Assembly (NCBI RefSeq): GCF_017985075.1
Contig: NZ_JAGNYF010000002.1
Span: forward strand, 46,988-110,987
Origin: Flavobacterium sp.
GTDB lineage: Bacteria; Bacteroidota; Bacteroidia; Flavobacteriales; Flavobacteriaceae
DNA: 64,000 bases
Reading direction: 5' to 3'
Position 1 is the first letter of the stretch. Each line of letters begins with the position of its first letter. The notes beneath the pieces were generated by a model. That model searched no databases and had not been told where the DNA came from. It worked only from the letters and a program-made list of their open reading frames with translations. Below, piece after piece: positions 8,585 through 17,516 of this stretch. The position numbers and the translations under genes are program-made.

Positions 8585-9979
8585 TTATAGAAAGAAACGA
8601 TAGATCTGTCCGTTTTTTGCTAAAATTTGATAATGTGTTTTTTCGGTTACTTCTTTTTTTGCTAAATAAGCAGAAACACTTTCCATATCAACGGCTCGCA
8701 TATTATCCACTTGCGTTACAATAGAACCTTTTAAATATTCAGCATATTCCTTGTAATCTTCATTGGTTACTTGTTTAATTTTTATACCACTTTTTAAGTT
8801 AAATCGTTTTTTGTCGTTCGCATCTAACTCTTCAAATTCAATACCATTAAATTCGTATGCAATTAGTTCTTTTTTTGTTAACGGTACATTTAAAGCTAAG
8901 TTTTTACCATCTCTTAATAAGGTAACTTTAACAATGTCATTTGGTCTTTTTGTATTAATAACTGTTGCCATCTCTGCGGATGAAGCAATTTTAGTATCAT
9001 CTAATTTTAAAATTACATCGCCTTTTTCAATTCCTACTTTTTCAGCACCAGAATTTTTATTGACTTTGTTTACGTAAAATCCTTCAGTTTGTTTGATTCC
9101 ATATTTTTTGGCAGCTTCTGCATTTAATTCGCCACCTTCAACACCTAAAATACCGCGTTGTACATTACCAAATTTCATTAAATCTTCAATAATCTTTTTT
9201 GTAATATTAGATGGAACGGCAAATGAATATCCTGCATAACTTCCTGTTGGCGAAGAAATCATCGTGTTAATTCCAATCAATTCTCCATTCGTATTCACTA
9301 AAGCACCTCCACTATTTCCAGGGTTTACCGCAGCATCAGTTTGTATAAACGATTGAATACTTGCTTTATCTAAATTCCTGGCTTTTGCCGAAATAATCCC
9401 CGCAGTGACAGTAGAATTCAATTGATACGGATTACCAACCGCTAAAACCCATTCGCCCACTTTAATATTATCAGAATTACCAAATACAATAAATGGCAAC
9501 TTTTCATCAGCGTCAATTTTTAGCAAGGCAATGTCCATTTTGCTATCCGTACCAATTAATTTTGCTTTGTACGCTTTGTTGTTATTTAAAGTCACTTCCA
9601 GTTCGTTAGCATCTTGTATTACGTGATTGTTGGTTACAATATACCCGTCTTCAGATACAATTACTCCAGATCCAGTACCTATTTGTTCGTGTTGTTGCGT
9701 ACCCCCGCCATAAAAAAACGATGCCCAAGGATCGGTGTAAGTCCTTACAGAAACATTTTTAACGTGTACCACACTATGAATGGCTTTTTCGGCACCGGTT
9801 GTAAAATCAATACTTTCTGCACCAGTAAAACTCACTGCTTTGTTGTAGTTTGGCGAAGTAGTAATAATTGAATCACTTTCAGTTTTTCTGTTTTCAATGA
9901 ATTTATAGGCACCCAAAGTAACGGCACCACTCATTAATGATACAATAAATAGACTTCCTAAATTTTTCATCTTGTTCAT
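8585..9979 (-). CDS. degP: Do-family serine protease DegP/HtrA
   Basis: A 464-residue envelope protease and chaperone acting on misfolded periplasmic proteins. An N-terminal hydrophobic segment (about residues 6-26) exports or anchors it. The trypsin-like domain shows the full catalytic triad: H119 in TNNHVI, D149 in DIALLKI and S223 in NPGNSGGAL. Two PDZ-type regions follow, the first near 280-365 (GVEKGDVILKLDD); the second, near 385-464, is shorter and more divergent. A Met at residue 4 is an alternative start. A well-spaced promoter lies at 10000-10030. Stress control is plausible but not seen directly. Confidence 0.92.
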   Translation of the reverse strand: MNKMKNLGSLFIVSLMSGAVTLGAYKFIENRKTESDSIITTSPNYNKAVSFTGAESIDFTTGAEKAIHSVVHVKNVSVRTYTDPWASFFYGGGTQQHEQIGTGSGVIVSEDGYIVTNNHVIQDANELEVTLNNNKAYKAKLIGTDSKMDIALLKIDADEKLPFIVFGNSDNIKVGEWVLAVGNPYQLNSTVTAGIISAKARNLDKASIQSFIQTDAAVNPGNSGGALVNTNGELIGINTMISSPTGSYAGYSFAVPSNITKKIIEDLMKFGNVQRGILGVEGGELNAEAAKKYGIKQTEGFYVNKVNKNSGAEKVGIEKGDVILKLDDTKIASSAEMATVINTKRPNDIVKVTLLRDGKNLALNVPLTKKELIAYEFNGIEFEELDANDKKRFNLKSGIKIKQVTNEDYKEYAEYLKGSIVTQVDNMRAVDMESVSAYLAKKEVTEKTHYQILAKNGQIYRFFL

Positions 9980-9999
9980 TTTTTAATTTTTTTACTCTG

Positions 10000-10030
10000 T
10001 AAATATAAATACGTTTTTTAAAAATCCAAA
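10000..10030 (-). promoter_or_regulatory. Promoter of degP (TTTG-N19-TATATTTA)
   Basis: On the minus strand a TTTG box is followed after exactly 19 bases by TATATTTA, one mismatch from TAnnTTTG, about 20 bases before the degP start codon. Confidence 0.6.
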
Positions 10031-10112
10031 CTCGTTTAACTAACGATTAACAATGTTTAACAACTTTTTAGTATTTGGGCATTTCCTTTCAGGTCGGGCT
10101 TTCCGCTATATC

Positions 10113-10157
10113 TTTTTTATATGTTGCCTTCGGGAACCTCAGTCAACATATAAAAAA
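10113..10157. repeat. Palindromic repeat element, family with CTTCGAGARCCTCAG core (copy 1)
   Basis: A perfect 14-bp stem TTTTTTATATGTTG/CAACATATAAAAAA encloses a 17-base loop CCTTCGGGAACCTCAGT. It is closely related to the element at 56779-56823, which also shares the flanking words GCTTTCCG and AAGGAT. It lies upstream of dapF in the degP-dapF divergent gap. Confidence 0.75.
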
Positions 10158-10202
10158 GGATGCCGCTGCACTCCCTAATGCAATATTGTGCAAAAAAATA
10201 AA

Positions 10203-10210
10203 TATATTTG
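10203..10210 (+). promoter_or_regulatory. -7 element just before dapF
   Basis: TATATTTG ends four bases before the dapF ATG, so a transcript from it would be almost leaderless. No -33 box is seen at 19 bases. Confidence 0.4.
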
Positions 10211-10214
10211 TGCT

Positions 10215-10994
10215 ATGCAAATACAATTTTACAAATACCAAGGAACAGGAAACGATTTTGTTATGATTGATAATCGTACCAATTCATTTCCCAAAAATAA
10301 TACCAAATTAATTGAATTTTTATGCGACCGACGTTTTGGCATAGGTGGCGATGGTTTAATTTTATTAGAAAATCATAAAAAATACGATTTTACTATGGTG
10401 TATTATAATTCCGATGGTAGCACCAGTACTATGTGTGGTAATGGAGGACGATGTTTAGTGGCGTTTGCAAAACAATTAGGTATCATCGAAAACGAAGCTC
10501 ATTTTGAAGCATCGGACGGCTATCATTTTGCAAAATTTGAAAACAATTTAATTGCACTTCAAATGATTGATGTATCAGAAGTAAAGCATTTTAATACACA
10601 CGATTTTGTATATACAGGTTCGCCTCATCACGTGCAATTAGTTTCAGATTTAAAAGATTTTGATGTAAAAAACACAGGTAAAAAGTTACGATATTCTGAT
10701 TTGTATGATGCTTCGGGCTGTAATATAAACTTTGTGGAACAAGAAAATACTGACACTTTTTCAGTCCGTACTTATGAACGAGGTGTGGAAGATGAAACGT
10801 TATCTTGTGGAACTGGTGCGACTGGCGTGGCAATTGCAATGCGCGCTACTCATAAAACAGATGCGAAACGTATCAACATTAACGTATTAGGTGGAAAGCT
10901 AATAATTAGTTTTGATGTAGAAAATGATGTGTATAAAAATGTATTTTTAACAGGTCCAGCAGAATTAGTTTTTGCTGGTAGCTTAGAAGTGTAG
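10215..10994 (+). CDS. dapF: Diaminopimelate epimerase
   Basis: A 259-residue cytosolic enzyme that converts LL- to meso-diaminopimelate for lysine and peptidoglycan. The two catalytic cysteines are visible: C74 in STMCGNGGRC and C198 in TLSCGTGAT. The N-terminus MQIQFYKYQGTGNDF is the family's conserved start. An upstream in-frame GTG is therefore not needed and would place the -7 element inside the gene. The length is typical. It is convergent with the ABC ATPase gene, whose end is only seven bases away. Confidence 0.95.
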   Translation: MQIQFYKYQGTGNDFVMIDNRTNSFPKNNTKLIEFLCDRRFGIGGDGLILLENHKKYDFTMVYYNSDGSTSTMCGNGGRCLVAFAKQLGIIENEAHFEASDGYHFAKFENNLIALQMIDVSEVKHFNTHDFVYTGSPHHVQLVSDLKDFDVKNTGKKLRYSDLYDASGCNINFVEQENTDTFSVRTYERGVEDETLSCGTGATGVAIAMRATHKTDAKRININVLGGKLIISFDVENDVYKNVFLTGPAELVFAGSLEV

Positions 10995-11001
10995 CTTACT
11001 T

Positions 11002-11706
11002 CTAATAAGCAACAATCTCTTTATTCTGAATGTCATTTTCAATAATTCCATCACGTAAGCGAATAATTCTGTGTGCGTGAGCGGCAATATCTTCCTCATG
11101 TGTAACTAAAATTACCGTATTGCCATTAGCGTGAATTTCACCAAATAATTTCATAATTTCTACGGAAGTTTTACTGTCTAAATTTCCCGTGGGTTCATCC
11201 GCTAAAATGATTGAAGGTTTGTTAACCAAAGCTCTACCAACAGCCACACGCTGACGCTGACCTCCTGATAATTGATTTGGTTTATGATCCATTCGGTCTG
11301 CTAAACCTACTTGTGTTAAAACTTCAGTAGCACGTTTGTTTCTTTCCTCTTTTGAAAAACCAGCATACACCATAGGTAAGGCTACATTATCCAACGCAGT
11401 TGTACGTGGCATTAAGTTGAAGGTTTGAAAAACGAAACCAATTTCTTTATTTCTAATTTCAGCCAATTCATCATCGTGCATTTCGCTTACTTGCTTTCCA
11501 TTTAAAATATAACTTCCAGAAGTTGGCGTGTCTAAACAACCTAAAATATTCATTAAAGTTGATTTTCCAGAACCAGACGGCCCCATAAGTGCCACATATT
11601 CACCTTTGTTAATAAGTAAATCGATTCCTTTTAACACGTTTACCGTTTCACTTCCTAATTGGAAATCACGTGTAATGCCTTTAATGTCTATTATTGGAGT
11701 TTTCAT
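11002..11706 (-). CDS. ABC transporter ATP-binding protein (MacB/LolD type)
   Basis: A 234-residue ATPase subunit. Walker A is GPSGSGKS (about residues 42-49), the Q-loop is [12 protein letters not shown], the ABC signature is [15 protein letters not shown], Walker B is [13 protein letters not shown], and the switch His lies in VTHEED. These features match the MacB/LolD/FtsE class, which work with FtsX-fold membrane subunits in lipoprotein release or efflux. No permease gene lies on either side, so the partner must be encoded elsewhere. The exact role cannot be assigned. Confidence 0.85.
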   Translation of the reverse strand: MKTPIIDIKGITRDFQLGSETVNVLKGIDLLINKGEYVALMGPSGSGKSTLMNILGCLDTPTSGSYILNGKQVSEMHDDELAEIRNKEIGFVFQTFNLMPRTTALDNVALPMVYAGFSKEERNKRATEVLTQVGLADRMDHKPNQLSGGQRQRVAVGRALVNKPSIILADEPTGNLDSKTSVEIMKLFGEIHANGNTVILVTHEEDIAAHAHRIIRLRDGIIENDIQNKEIVAY

Positions 11707-11842
11707 AGTTTTCAGGTGCAGTTTTTAGATTACAATAATTACTACAAGTAATAAGTAGCTAAATAGAAGATTTTGTTACAATTAAATTCAAAAATCAATT
11801 ACAAAATCAATTACAATTATCAAATTTTAGAAAATCCGTATA

Positions 11843-11860
11843 TTCTGTGAAATCTGTGTT
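11843..11860. repeat. TCTGTGAAATCTGTGTT repeat, copy 1
   Basis: This 17-base word recurs in the same orientation at 12497-12512, on the other side of the small methyltransferase gene. Both copies sit just past the stop codon of a minus-strand gene. Confidence 0.65.
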
Positions 11861-11868
11861 CCCATCAA

Positions 11869-12429
11869 TTATACTCTTATCACAAAATGTTCTTTTTCTT
11901 GTTCAGCTCTAAAAAATACCATTCCGAATTGGAAGGTATCAATCGTAACTTTTACTTTAGGATGTTTTTTGATTATTTCCCAAGTATTTTCATTTTCTGT
12001 TGATGTATGAATGTCATTAATAATCCAAACAGCATCATTCGTAATGGTAGATAATAACAATTCGAAATACGCTAACGTAGTTTTTTGAGATTCGTTTTGG
12101 TTGAAGTAAATAAAGTCGAAAGTCTTGTCATTGATTGAAAGTTTGTTTTTTTGAAACTCTTCAAATGAGATTATTTCTGAAGAAAATATATTAGTATCTA
12201 ATTCAGTTGGATTTCCAATTTCTAAAATGGTTTTGGGTTTGAAATATCTAATAATTCTAAAAAGTAATCGAATCTTTTTTGAATTATTGTTTAAAAGCGA
12301 ATATTCTGGAAATTTTGTTTTATCATAAAAACATTTCGTAACCAAATCAAAAACAAAAGGCGAGTGCACACCGTGTTCATTTTTGGAGTTCCAAAGGAAT
12401 TTTATATATGATTTAAAAATATGTAGCAT
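11869..12429 (-). CDS. SAM-dependent methyltransferase-like protein
   Basis: A 186-residue protein with the N-terminal phrase NEHGVHSPFVFDLV, shared (from memory) by a group of flavobacterial proteins annotated as class I methyltransferases. The glycine-rich SAM loop is weak: KTILEIGNPTELDTN has one glycine where most have GxGxG. The acidic strand end (TFDFIYFN) and a later WIINDIH are consistent with a Rossmann-like fold. A longer reading from 12462 is possible, but it would run into the repeat at 12437, so the MLHIFKSYIKFLW start is preferred. Activity is uncertain. It is flanked by direct repeats. Confidence 0.65.
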   Translation of the reverse strand: MLHIFKSYIKFLWNSKNEHGVHSPFVFDLVTKCFYDKTKFPEYSLLNNNSKKIRLLFRIIRYFKPKTILEIGNPTELDTNIFSSEIISFEEFQKNKLSINDKTFDFIYFNQNESQKTTLAYFELLLSTITNDAVWIINDIHTSTENENTWEIIKKHPKVKVTIDTFQFGMVFFRAEQEKEHFVIRV

Positions 12430-12436
12430 AAAAAAA

Positions 12437-12513
12437 TAACACAGATTATCACAAATTCCCACAGATTAAATTCCCACAGATTAAATTCGTGATAATCTGT
12501 GAAATCTGTGTTT
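12437..12513. repeat. Inverted and direct CTGTG repeat cluster, copy 2
   Basis: The left part AACACAGATTATCACAAATT pairs with GTGATAATCTGTGAAATCTG on the right. Between them CCCACAGATTAAATT occurs twice in tandem. The element begins seven bases upstream of the methyltransferase start and reaches almost to the ABC-F stop codon; it may serve as terminator of the ABC-F gene. Confidence 0.7.
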
Positions 12514-12517
12514 AAAT

Positions 12518-14380
12518 TTATTCAATTTTAGAAGACAATTCAAACCAACGCGCTTCTTTTTCTTCTAAAGTTTGAATGATTTTTTGTAATTCATTTGCTT
12601 TCGTTTCAATTTTATCATCAGCTACTTTTCCGTCAGCAAATTCTTGTTCAATTTTCTTTTTTTGATATTCTAAATCTTTAATTTCTTTTTCAATTTTATT
12701 AAATTCCTTTTGCTCGTTGAAGTTTAATCCTGCTTTGGCTGGTTGATTTTGTTTCCAACTTCCTTTGTCAGTGCTTACGCTATTTAAAACTTTTGGCTCT
12801 ACGGAATCTTCATAACTTCTAAAATCAGAGTAATTTCCAGGAAAATCTTCAATTTCACCTTGACCTCTAAATACAAATAAATGATCCACAATTTTATCCA
12901 TAAAATACCTATCGTGACTTACCACTAACAAACAGCCAGGGAAATCTAATAAGAAACTTTCTAACACATTTAGCGTTACAATATCTAAATCGTTCGTTGG
13001 TTCATCTAAAATTAAGAAATTTGGATTCTGAATTAAAACGGTACATAAATACAAACGTTTTAGTTCGCCACCACTCAATTTTTCTACAAAATCATATTGT
13101 TTTTTTGCATCAAACAAAAAACGTTCTAACAATTGCGAAGCCGAAATAATTTTCCCTTTCGTAAGCGGAATGTATTCTCCGTATTCTTTAATAATATCTA
13201 TTACTTTTTGTCCGGGTTTTGGGTTGATTCCACTTTGTGTGTAATACCCAATTTTAATTGTATCGCCAATAATTACTTTCCCAGAATCGGGTTCCATAGT
13301 TTTGGTTAAAATGTTCAAGAAAGTCGATTTTCCTGTTCCGTTTTTACCAATAATTCCAATACGTTCACCACGTTGAAACGCGTAGGTAAAATCTTTTAAA
13401 ATGGTTCTGTCAGGGAAATTTTTATTCAATTTTACCATTTCGATAATTTTGCTTCCCATTCGCTCCATATTAATTTCAAGCTCTACCACATTTTCTTTAC
13501 GACGACTTTCCGCTTTTTCTTTAATCACATAAAAATCATCTTGACGCGATTTCGATTTGGTAGTTCTTGCTTTTGGTTGACGACGCATCCAAGCCAATTC
13601 CTTAATAAAAAGGTTTTGCGCTTTATCTATACTGGAGTTTTCAGAAATTTGACGTTCTTCTTTTTTCTCTAAATAATACGAGTAATTTCCTTTGTATTGA
13701 TACAGTTTTCCGTTATCTAATTCAATAATTTCGTTACAAACTCGTTCTAAAAAGAAACGGTCGTGCGTTACCATAAATAACGTAATATTTTCTTTGGCAA
13801 AATAATCTTCAAGCCATTCAATCATCTCTAAATCCAAGTGATTGGTTGGTTCATCTAAGATTAATAAATCGGGTCTATTAATTAAGATTATCGCTAACGA
13901 CAAACGCTTTTTTTGCCCTCCAGATAGTTTCTTTACTTTTAGTTTTAAATCGTCAAGTTTTAGTTTTGACAAAATTTGTTTGTATTGTGTTTCAAAATCC
14001 CAAGCATTATAACGATCCATATCGTCAAACGCTTTCTGATACTTTTCTTCGTCTTCCGGATTTTCTAAGGCGCTTTCGTAGTTTCTAATTACCTGTAAAA
14101 CCTCATTATCCGATGCAAAAATGCTTTCTTCAATCGTTAATTCGTCTTGTAAATTAAAATTCTGACTCAAAAATGCCATTTTAATTCCTTTTCTTATCAC
14201 TACTTGTCCTGTATCAGGTTCATCAAAACCATTAATAATGTTCATAATAGTGGTTTTACCCGAACCATTTTTGGCGATAAAAGCTATTTTTTGGTCTTTA
14301 TTAATTCCGAAAGAAATGTCTTTAAAAAGGACACGTTCTCCGTAAGATTTTGATATGTTTTCTACTGAAAGGTAATTCAT
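12518..14380 (-). CDS. ABC-F family ATPase (Uup-like)
   Basis: A 620-residue soluble protein with two ABC ATPase domains and no membrane segment, typical of ribosome-associated ABC-F proteins. The first domain has Walker A AKNGSGKTT, signature LSGGQKKRLSLA and Walker B LLILDEPTNHLDLE. The second has GKNGTGKST, LSGGELKRLYL and FLILDEPTNDLDI. The linker between them is basic (RRQPKARTTKSKSRQDD). The last 80 residues form a coiled coil, as in Uup. The start is set at MNYLSVENISKSYGER; a TTG five codons upstream is less likely. Resistance, ribosome rescue or Uup function cannot be separated by sequence alone. Confidence 0.88.
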   Translation of the reverse strand: MNYLSVENISKSYGERVLFKDISFGINKDQKIAFIAKNGSGKTTIMNIINGFDEPDTGQVVIRKGIKMAFLSQNFNLQDELTIEESIFASDNEVLQVIRNYESALENPEDEEKYQKAFDDMDRYNAWDFETQYKQILSKLKLDDLKLKVKKLSGGQKKRLSLAIILINRPDLLILDEPTNHLDLEMIEWLEDYFAKENITLFMVTHDRFFLERVCNEIIELDNGKLYQYKGNYSYYLEKKEERQISENSSIDKAQNLFIKELAWMRRQPKARTTKSKSRQDDFYVIKEKAESRRKENVVELEINMERMGSKIIEMVKLNKNFPDRTILKDFTYAFQRGERIGIIGKNGTGKSTFLNILTKTMEPDSGKVIIGDTIKIGYYTQSGINPKPGQKVIDIIKEYGEYIPLTKGKIISASQLLERFLFDAKKQYDFVEKLSGGELKRLYLCTVLIQNPNFLILDEPTNDLDIVTLNVLESFLLDFPGCLLVVSHDRYFMDKIVDHLFVFRGQGEIEDFPGNYSDFRSYEDSVEPKVLNSVSTDKGSWKQNQPAKAGLNFNEQKEFNKIEKEIKDLEYQKKKIEQEFADGKVADDKIETKANELQKIIQTLEEKEARWFELSSKIE

Positions 14381-14468
14381 TTGTTCATTTGTCAATTATA
14401 CAATGTGGCAAAACGCCAATTGTTTTGCAAAAATAGGTTATTGAAATTAAAGTTTTAATATTATTTCT

Positions 14469-14476
14469 TAACTTTG
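14469..14476 (+). promoter_or_regulatory. -7 element of the toxin-antitoxin unit
   Basis: TAACTTTG, followed by the first ATG codons at 14482 and 14491. It rules out a GTG start at 14476 because that codon begins inside the box. Confidence 0.55.
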
Positions 14477-14490
14477 TGAAAATGCATTTT

Positions 14491-14694
14491 ATGACTTCCA
14501 AAAAGAAAAATAGAATAGAAGAACCAACTGAAGCTTATGAAGTAACTCCAACTAATGAAGTAACTTCCGAAGAATTGCATCCCGTTTTGATTCAATTGAT
14601 AGAGAAAGGTTTGAAAGAAATTGAAGAAGGAAAAACTTTTACCAATGAAGAAGTGATGAGAATGACTAAAGAAAAGTATCCTTTTTTAAAATGA
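14491..14694 (+). CDS. Putative antitoxin of a ParE/RelE-type module
   Basis: A 67-residue charged protein lying directly before a ParE-like toxin and overlapping it by four bases (ATGA). The C-terminal half, LIEKGLKEIEEGKTFTNEEV, resembles the small antitoxins that accompany ParE-type toxins in Bacteroidetes. The N-terminal third is charged and probably disordered. No classical ribbon-helix-helix or HTH motif is clear, so autoregulation is only inferred from the class. ATG 14482 is an alternative start; 14491 is chosen because the -7 element at 14469 would leave almost no leader for 14482. Confidence 0.65.
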   Translation: MTSKKKNRIEEPTEAYEVTPTNEVTSEELHPVLIQLIEKGLKEIEEGKTFTNEEVMRMTKEKYPFLK

Positions 14695-14993
14695 TTTATA
14701 AAACTATATGGGCTTCAACTGCGAAAAATTCATATCACGAAGAAATTGAATTTATTTTCTCTAAATGGAATCTTAAAGAGGTTAATAAATTTACAGATTT
14801 AGTAGAAAGTAAATTAAATAGACTTACGATTAATCCAGTTATGGGCAATTTTAAATATGAAAATGTTTATTCGTTGGTAATTTCTAAACAAACAACTATT
14901 TATTACAGAGTTAATATGGAGAAGTGTGTAATTGAGATTATTGTGTTTTGGAATAATTTAAAAAACCCTGACGATTTAATCAAGCTATTATAA
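14691..14993 (+). CDS. ParE/RelE-family toxin
   Basis: A 100-residue protein of the RelE/ParE superfamily. It begins MIYKTIWASTAKNSYHEEIE, with the typical long helical hairpin (IFSKWNLKEVNKFTDLVESK), the turn INPVMGNF and beta strands ending IEIIVFWNN. ParE members poison DNA gyrase and RelE members cut mRNA on ribosomes; the sequence does not decide between them, though the FWNN end resembles ParE. The start overlaps the antitoxin stop (ATGA), and its stop overlaps the glycosyltransferase start (TAATG), so translation of all three is probably coupled. Confidence 0.75.
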   Translation: MIYKTIWASTAKNSYHEEIEFIFSKWNLKEVNKFTDLVESKLNRLTINPVMGNFKYENVYSLVISKQTTIYYRVNMEKCVIEIIVFWNNLKNPDDLIKLL

Positions 14994-16108
14994 TGCAACT
15001 ATCCGTAATCATCCTTAATTATAATGTACGCTATTTTTTAGAGCAATGTGTGCGTAGTGTTCAAAAAGCGCTGGAAAACATGGATGCTGAAATTATTGTG
15101 GTAGATAATAATTCTTTGGATGATAGTTGTCTGATGATGAACCAACTATTTCCACAAATTACGCTTATTGAAAATAAAGAAAATTTAGGATTTCCAAAAG
15201 GGAACAATATAGCTGTTGAACAGGCAAAAGGCGAATATATTTGTATTTTAAATCCAGATACGGTTGTTGCTGAAGATACTTTTAAAAAGCTGTTAGCTAA
15301 AAGCTGTCAGCCGTCAGCTGGAATAATTGGCTGTAAATTAATAGATGGTACCGGAAATTTTCTTCCAGAAAGTAAGCGCGGACTTCCAACACCTTATGTG
15401 GCAATTACTAAGATTTTTGGTTTATATAAAATCTCTAATTTTTTTGGAAAATATTATGCGCAACATTTATCTGAAAATCAATCAGGAAAAGTGGATGTTT
15501 TAGTCGGTGCTTTTATGGTGATGAAACGCGATTTGTACATAAAAGTAGGTGGATTTGATGAAAATTGCTTTATGTATTCAGATGATATTGATTTGAGCTA
15601 TATGATTCAGAAGTTAGGAAAGGATAATTTTTATTTTCACGAAACATCAGTAATTCATTATAAAGGAGAAAGTACGGTTAGAGACGAAAAATATTTAGAA
15701 CGTTTCCGAGATGCGATGCAGTTTTTTTATAAAAAGCATTTTAAAAAGTCCTTTTTCTTTGATAATTTTATACAAATTGGGAGCTTTTTATTTGCGATTT
15801 TTAAACAAAAACAAGCACGAAAATTAAACAATGAAATTGATAAATTCATTGTATTTTCAAAAAATAAAATTCAATTAAATTTAAATAGACCAATTGAATA
15901 TTTAACTGATTTTGAACAATTTAAAGTTAATAAAAATAGCAATATTGAAATTGTTTTTGACACCAATTCGTTTTCTTTTGCAGAAATAATTTGTTTTATG
16001 GAAAAACATAAATCGAAAAATATAACTTTTAAGAACTATATTTCGCAATCAAATTACTTAATTGGTAGTAATAATTCAACTGATAGAGGCGAAGTGCTAA
16101 TTTTTTGA
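14993..16108 (+). CDS. Family 2 glycosyltransferase (rhamnosyltransferase-like)
   Basis: A 371-residue GT-A enzyme for transfer of a sugar from a nucleotide donor to a lipid- or polysaccharide-linked acceptor. The N-terminus LSVIILNYNVRYFLEQCVRS, the VVDNNSLDDS acidic motif, LNPDTVV (the DxD-type metal site) and YSDDIDLSYMIQKLG near 200 all match GT2 enzymes of the WbbL type. The last 100 or so residues are outside the usual domain, Lys/Asn-rich, and may form a membrane-associated tail. The gene starts in the stop codon of the toxin gene, an unusual neighbour. The acceptor cannot be read from sequence. Confidence 0.85.
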   Translation: MQLSVIILNYNVRYFLEQCVRSVQKALENMDAEIIVVDNNSLDDSCLMMNQLFPQITLIENKENLGFPKGNNIAVEQAKGEYICILNPDTVVAEDTFKKLLAKSCQPSAGIIGCKLIDGTGNFLPESKRGLPTPYVAITKIFGLYKISNFFGKYYAQHLSENQSGKVDVLVGAFMVMKRDLYIKVGGFDENCFMYSDDIDLSYMIQKLGKDNFYFHETSVIHYKGESTVRDEKYLERFRDAMQFFYKKHFKKSFFFDNFIQIGSFLFAIFKQKQARKLNNEIDKFIVFSKNKIQLNLNRPIEYLTDFEQFKVNKNSNIEIVFDTNSFSFAEIICFMEKHKSKNITFKNYISQSNYLIGSNNSTDRGEVLIF

Positions 16109-16147
16109 TTTTTTGATTTTTTCGTGATAAAACATCAAAATATTTAT

Positions 16148-16155
16148 TAATTTTG
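16148..16155 (+). promoter_or_regulatory. -7 element for the E2 gene
   Basis: TAATTTTG, 37 bases before the ATG at 16193. Confidence 0.5.
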
Positions 16156-16192
16156 CAGTAATAATTAAAGAACTCAACATTACAATAATAAT

Positions 16193-17491
16193 ATGGCAAG
16201 ATTTGAATTGAAACTTCCAAAAATGGGAGAGAGTGTAGCAGAAGCAACCATTACAAATTGGTTAAAAAAAGTAGGTGAACATATCGATATGGATGAAGCG
16301 GTTTTAGAAATTGCTACAGACAAAGTAGATAGTGAAGTGCCTTCTGAAGTTTCTGGTACTTTAGTTGAAATTTTGTTTCAAGTTGATGATGTTGTTCAAG
16401 TAGGGCAAACCATAGCGATTATTGAAACAGAAGGCGGAGCTATTGCTGCAACTCCTGAAGTAAAGTCGGAAGTTCCAGTTGCTGTTGCAGAAGTTGCTAA
16501 AACGGTTGAGGTTGCTATTAAAGCAAGTGCTCCTGCAGATTTTTCAGGTTCAGATAAATTCTTTTCGCCATTAGTAAAAAATATGGCAAAAACAGAAGGC
16601 ATTTCGTTAACTGAATTAGAATCTATTACTGGTTCAGGTAAAGATGGCCGTGTAAACAAAGAAGATATTTTAAAATATATAGAAACTCGCAAGTCGCAAG
16701 TTACAAGTTCAAATGTTGTTGCGCCTGCAACTTCAACCCAACAACCTAAAACCCAAAATCCTGCACCCGTTTCAGTAAATGGTGGCGACGAAATTGTGGA
16801 AATGGACAGAATGCGAAAGTTAATTTCGGGTTATATGGTAGCTTCGGTTCAAACTTCAGCACACGTGCAGTCGTTTATTGAAGTGGATGTTACTAATATT
16901 GTAAAATGGAGAGATAAGGTAAAAACAGCTTTTGAAAAACGTGAAGGTGAAAAACTAACATTTACACCTATTATGATGGAAGCAGTGGCAAAAGCCTTAA
17001 AAGATTTTCCAGGAATGAATATTTCTGTTGATGGCGATTTTATTATTAAACGTAAAAATATCAATTTAGGAATGGCAGCAGCTTTACCAAATGGAAACTT
17101 AATTGTTCCTGTAATTAAAAATGCAGACCAGTTAAATTTGGTTGGTATGGCAAAAGCAGTAAATGATTTAGGTGGTCGTGCGAAAGCAGGAAAATTAAAA
17201 CCAGACGACACACAAGGCGGAACTTATACAGTAACAAATGTAGGAACTTTTGGGTCCGTTTTTGGAACACCAATTATCAATCAACCACAAGTTGGTATTT
17301 TAGCTTTAGGAGCTATAAGAAAAGTACCAGCAGTTATTGAAACTCCAGAAGGTGACTTCATCGGAATACGTCAGAAAATGTTTTTATCTCACTCATATGA
17401 TCATAGAGTTGTAGATGGTGCTTTAGGTGGAAGTTTCGTAAAACGCGTAGCAGAATATTTAGAAGCATTTGATGTAAATAGAGATTTTTAA
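16193..17491 (+). CDS. Dihydrolipoamide acyltransferase, E2 of a 2-oxoacid dehydrogenase complex
   Basis: A 432-residue E2 subunit that moves acyl groups from E1 to CoA by a swinging lipoyl arm. The lipoyl domain (1-75) has its modified lysine at K44 in ATDKVDSEV. An E3/E1-binding domain follows near 121-160 (SPLVKNMAKTEGISLTELE, then GSGKDGRVNKEDI), then a flexible linker. The catalytic domain ends with H404 and D408 in SHSYDHRVVDGALGG. E1 and E3 genes are not beside it. It could serve the branched-chain or 2-oxoglutarate complex; GRMGES-like wording near the N-terminus (KLPKMGESVAEATI) is shared by both, so no symbol is given. A terminator follows. Confidence 0.9.
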   Translation: MARFELKLPKMGESVAEATITNWLKKVGEHIDMDEAVLEIATDKVDSEVPSEVSGTLVEILFQVDDVVQVGQTIAIIETEGGAIAATPEVKSEVPVAVAEVAKTVEVAIKASAPADFSGSDKFFSPLVKNMAKTEGISLTELESITGSGKDGRVNKEDILKYIETRKSQVTSSNVVAPATSTQQPKTQNPAPVSVNGGDEIVEMDRMRKLISGYMVASVQTSAHVQSFIEVDVTNIVKWRDKVKTAFEKREGEKLTFTPIMMEAVAKALKDFPGMNISVDGDFIIKRKNINLGMAAALPNGNLIVPVIKNADQLNLVGMAKAVNDLGGRAKAGKLKPDDTQGGTYTVTNVGTFGSVFGTPIINQPQVGILALGAIRKVPAVIETPEGDFIGIRQKMFLSHSYDHRVVDGALGGSFVKRVAEYLEAFDVNRDF

Positions 17492-17516
17492 GAAAAAATA
17501 AATAAATAATAATTCA

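Noticed and set aside
14476-14490. GTG or ATG starts at 14476/14482 for the antitoxin.
   Set aside because: The GTG starts inside the -7 box; ATG 14482 would leave almost no leader. 14491 is preferred but 14482 cannot be excluded.
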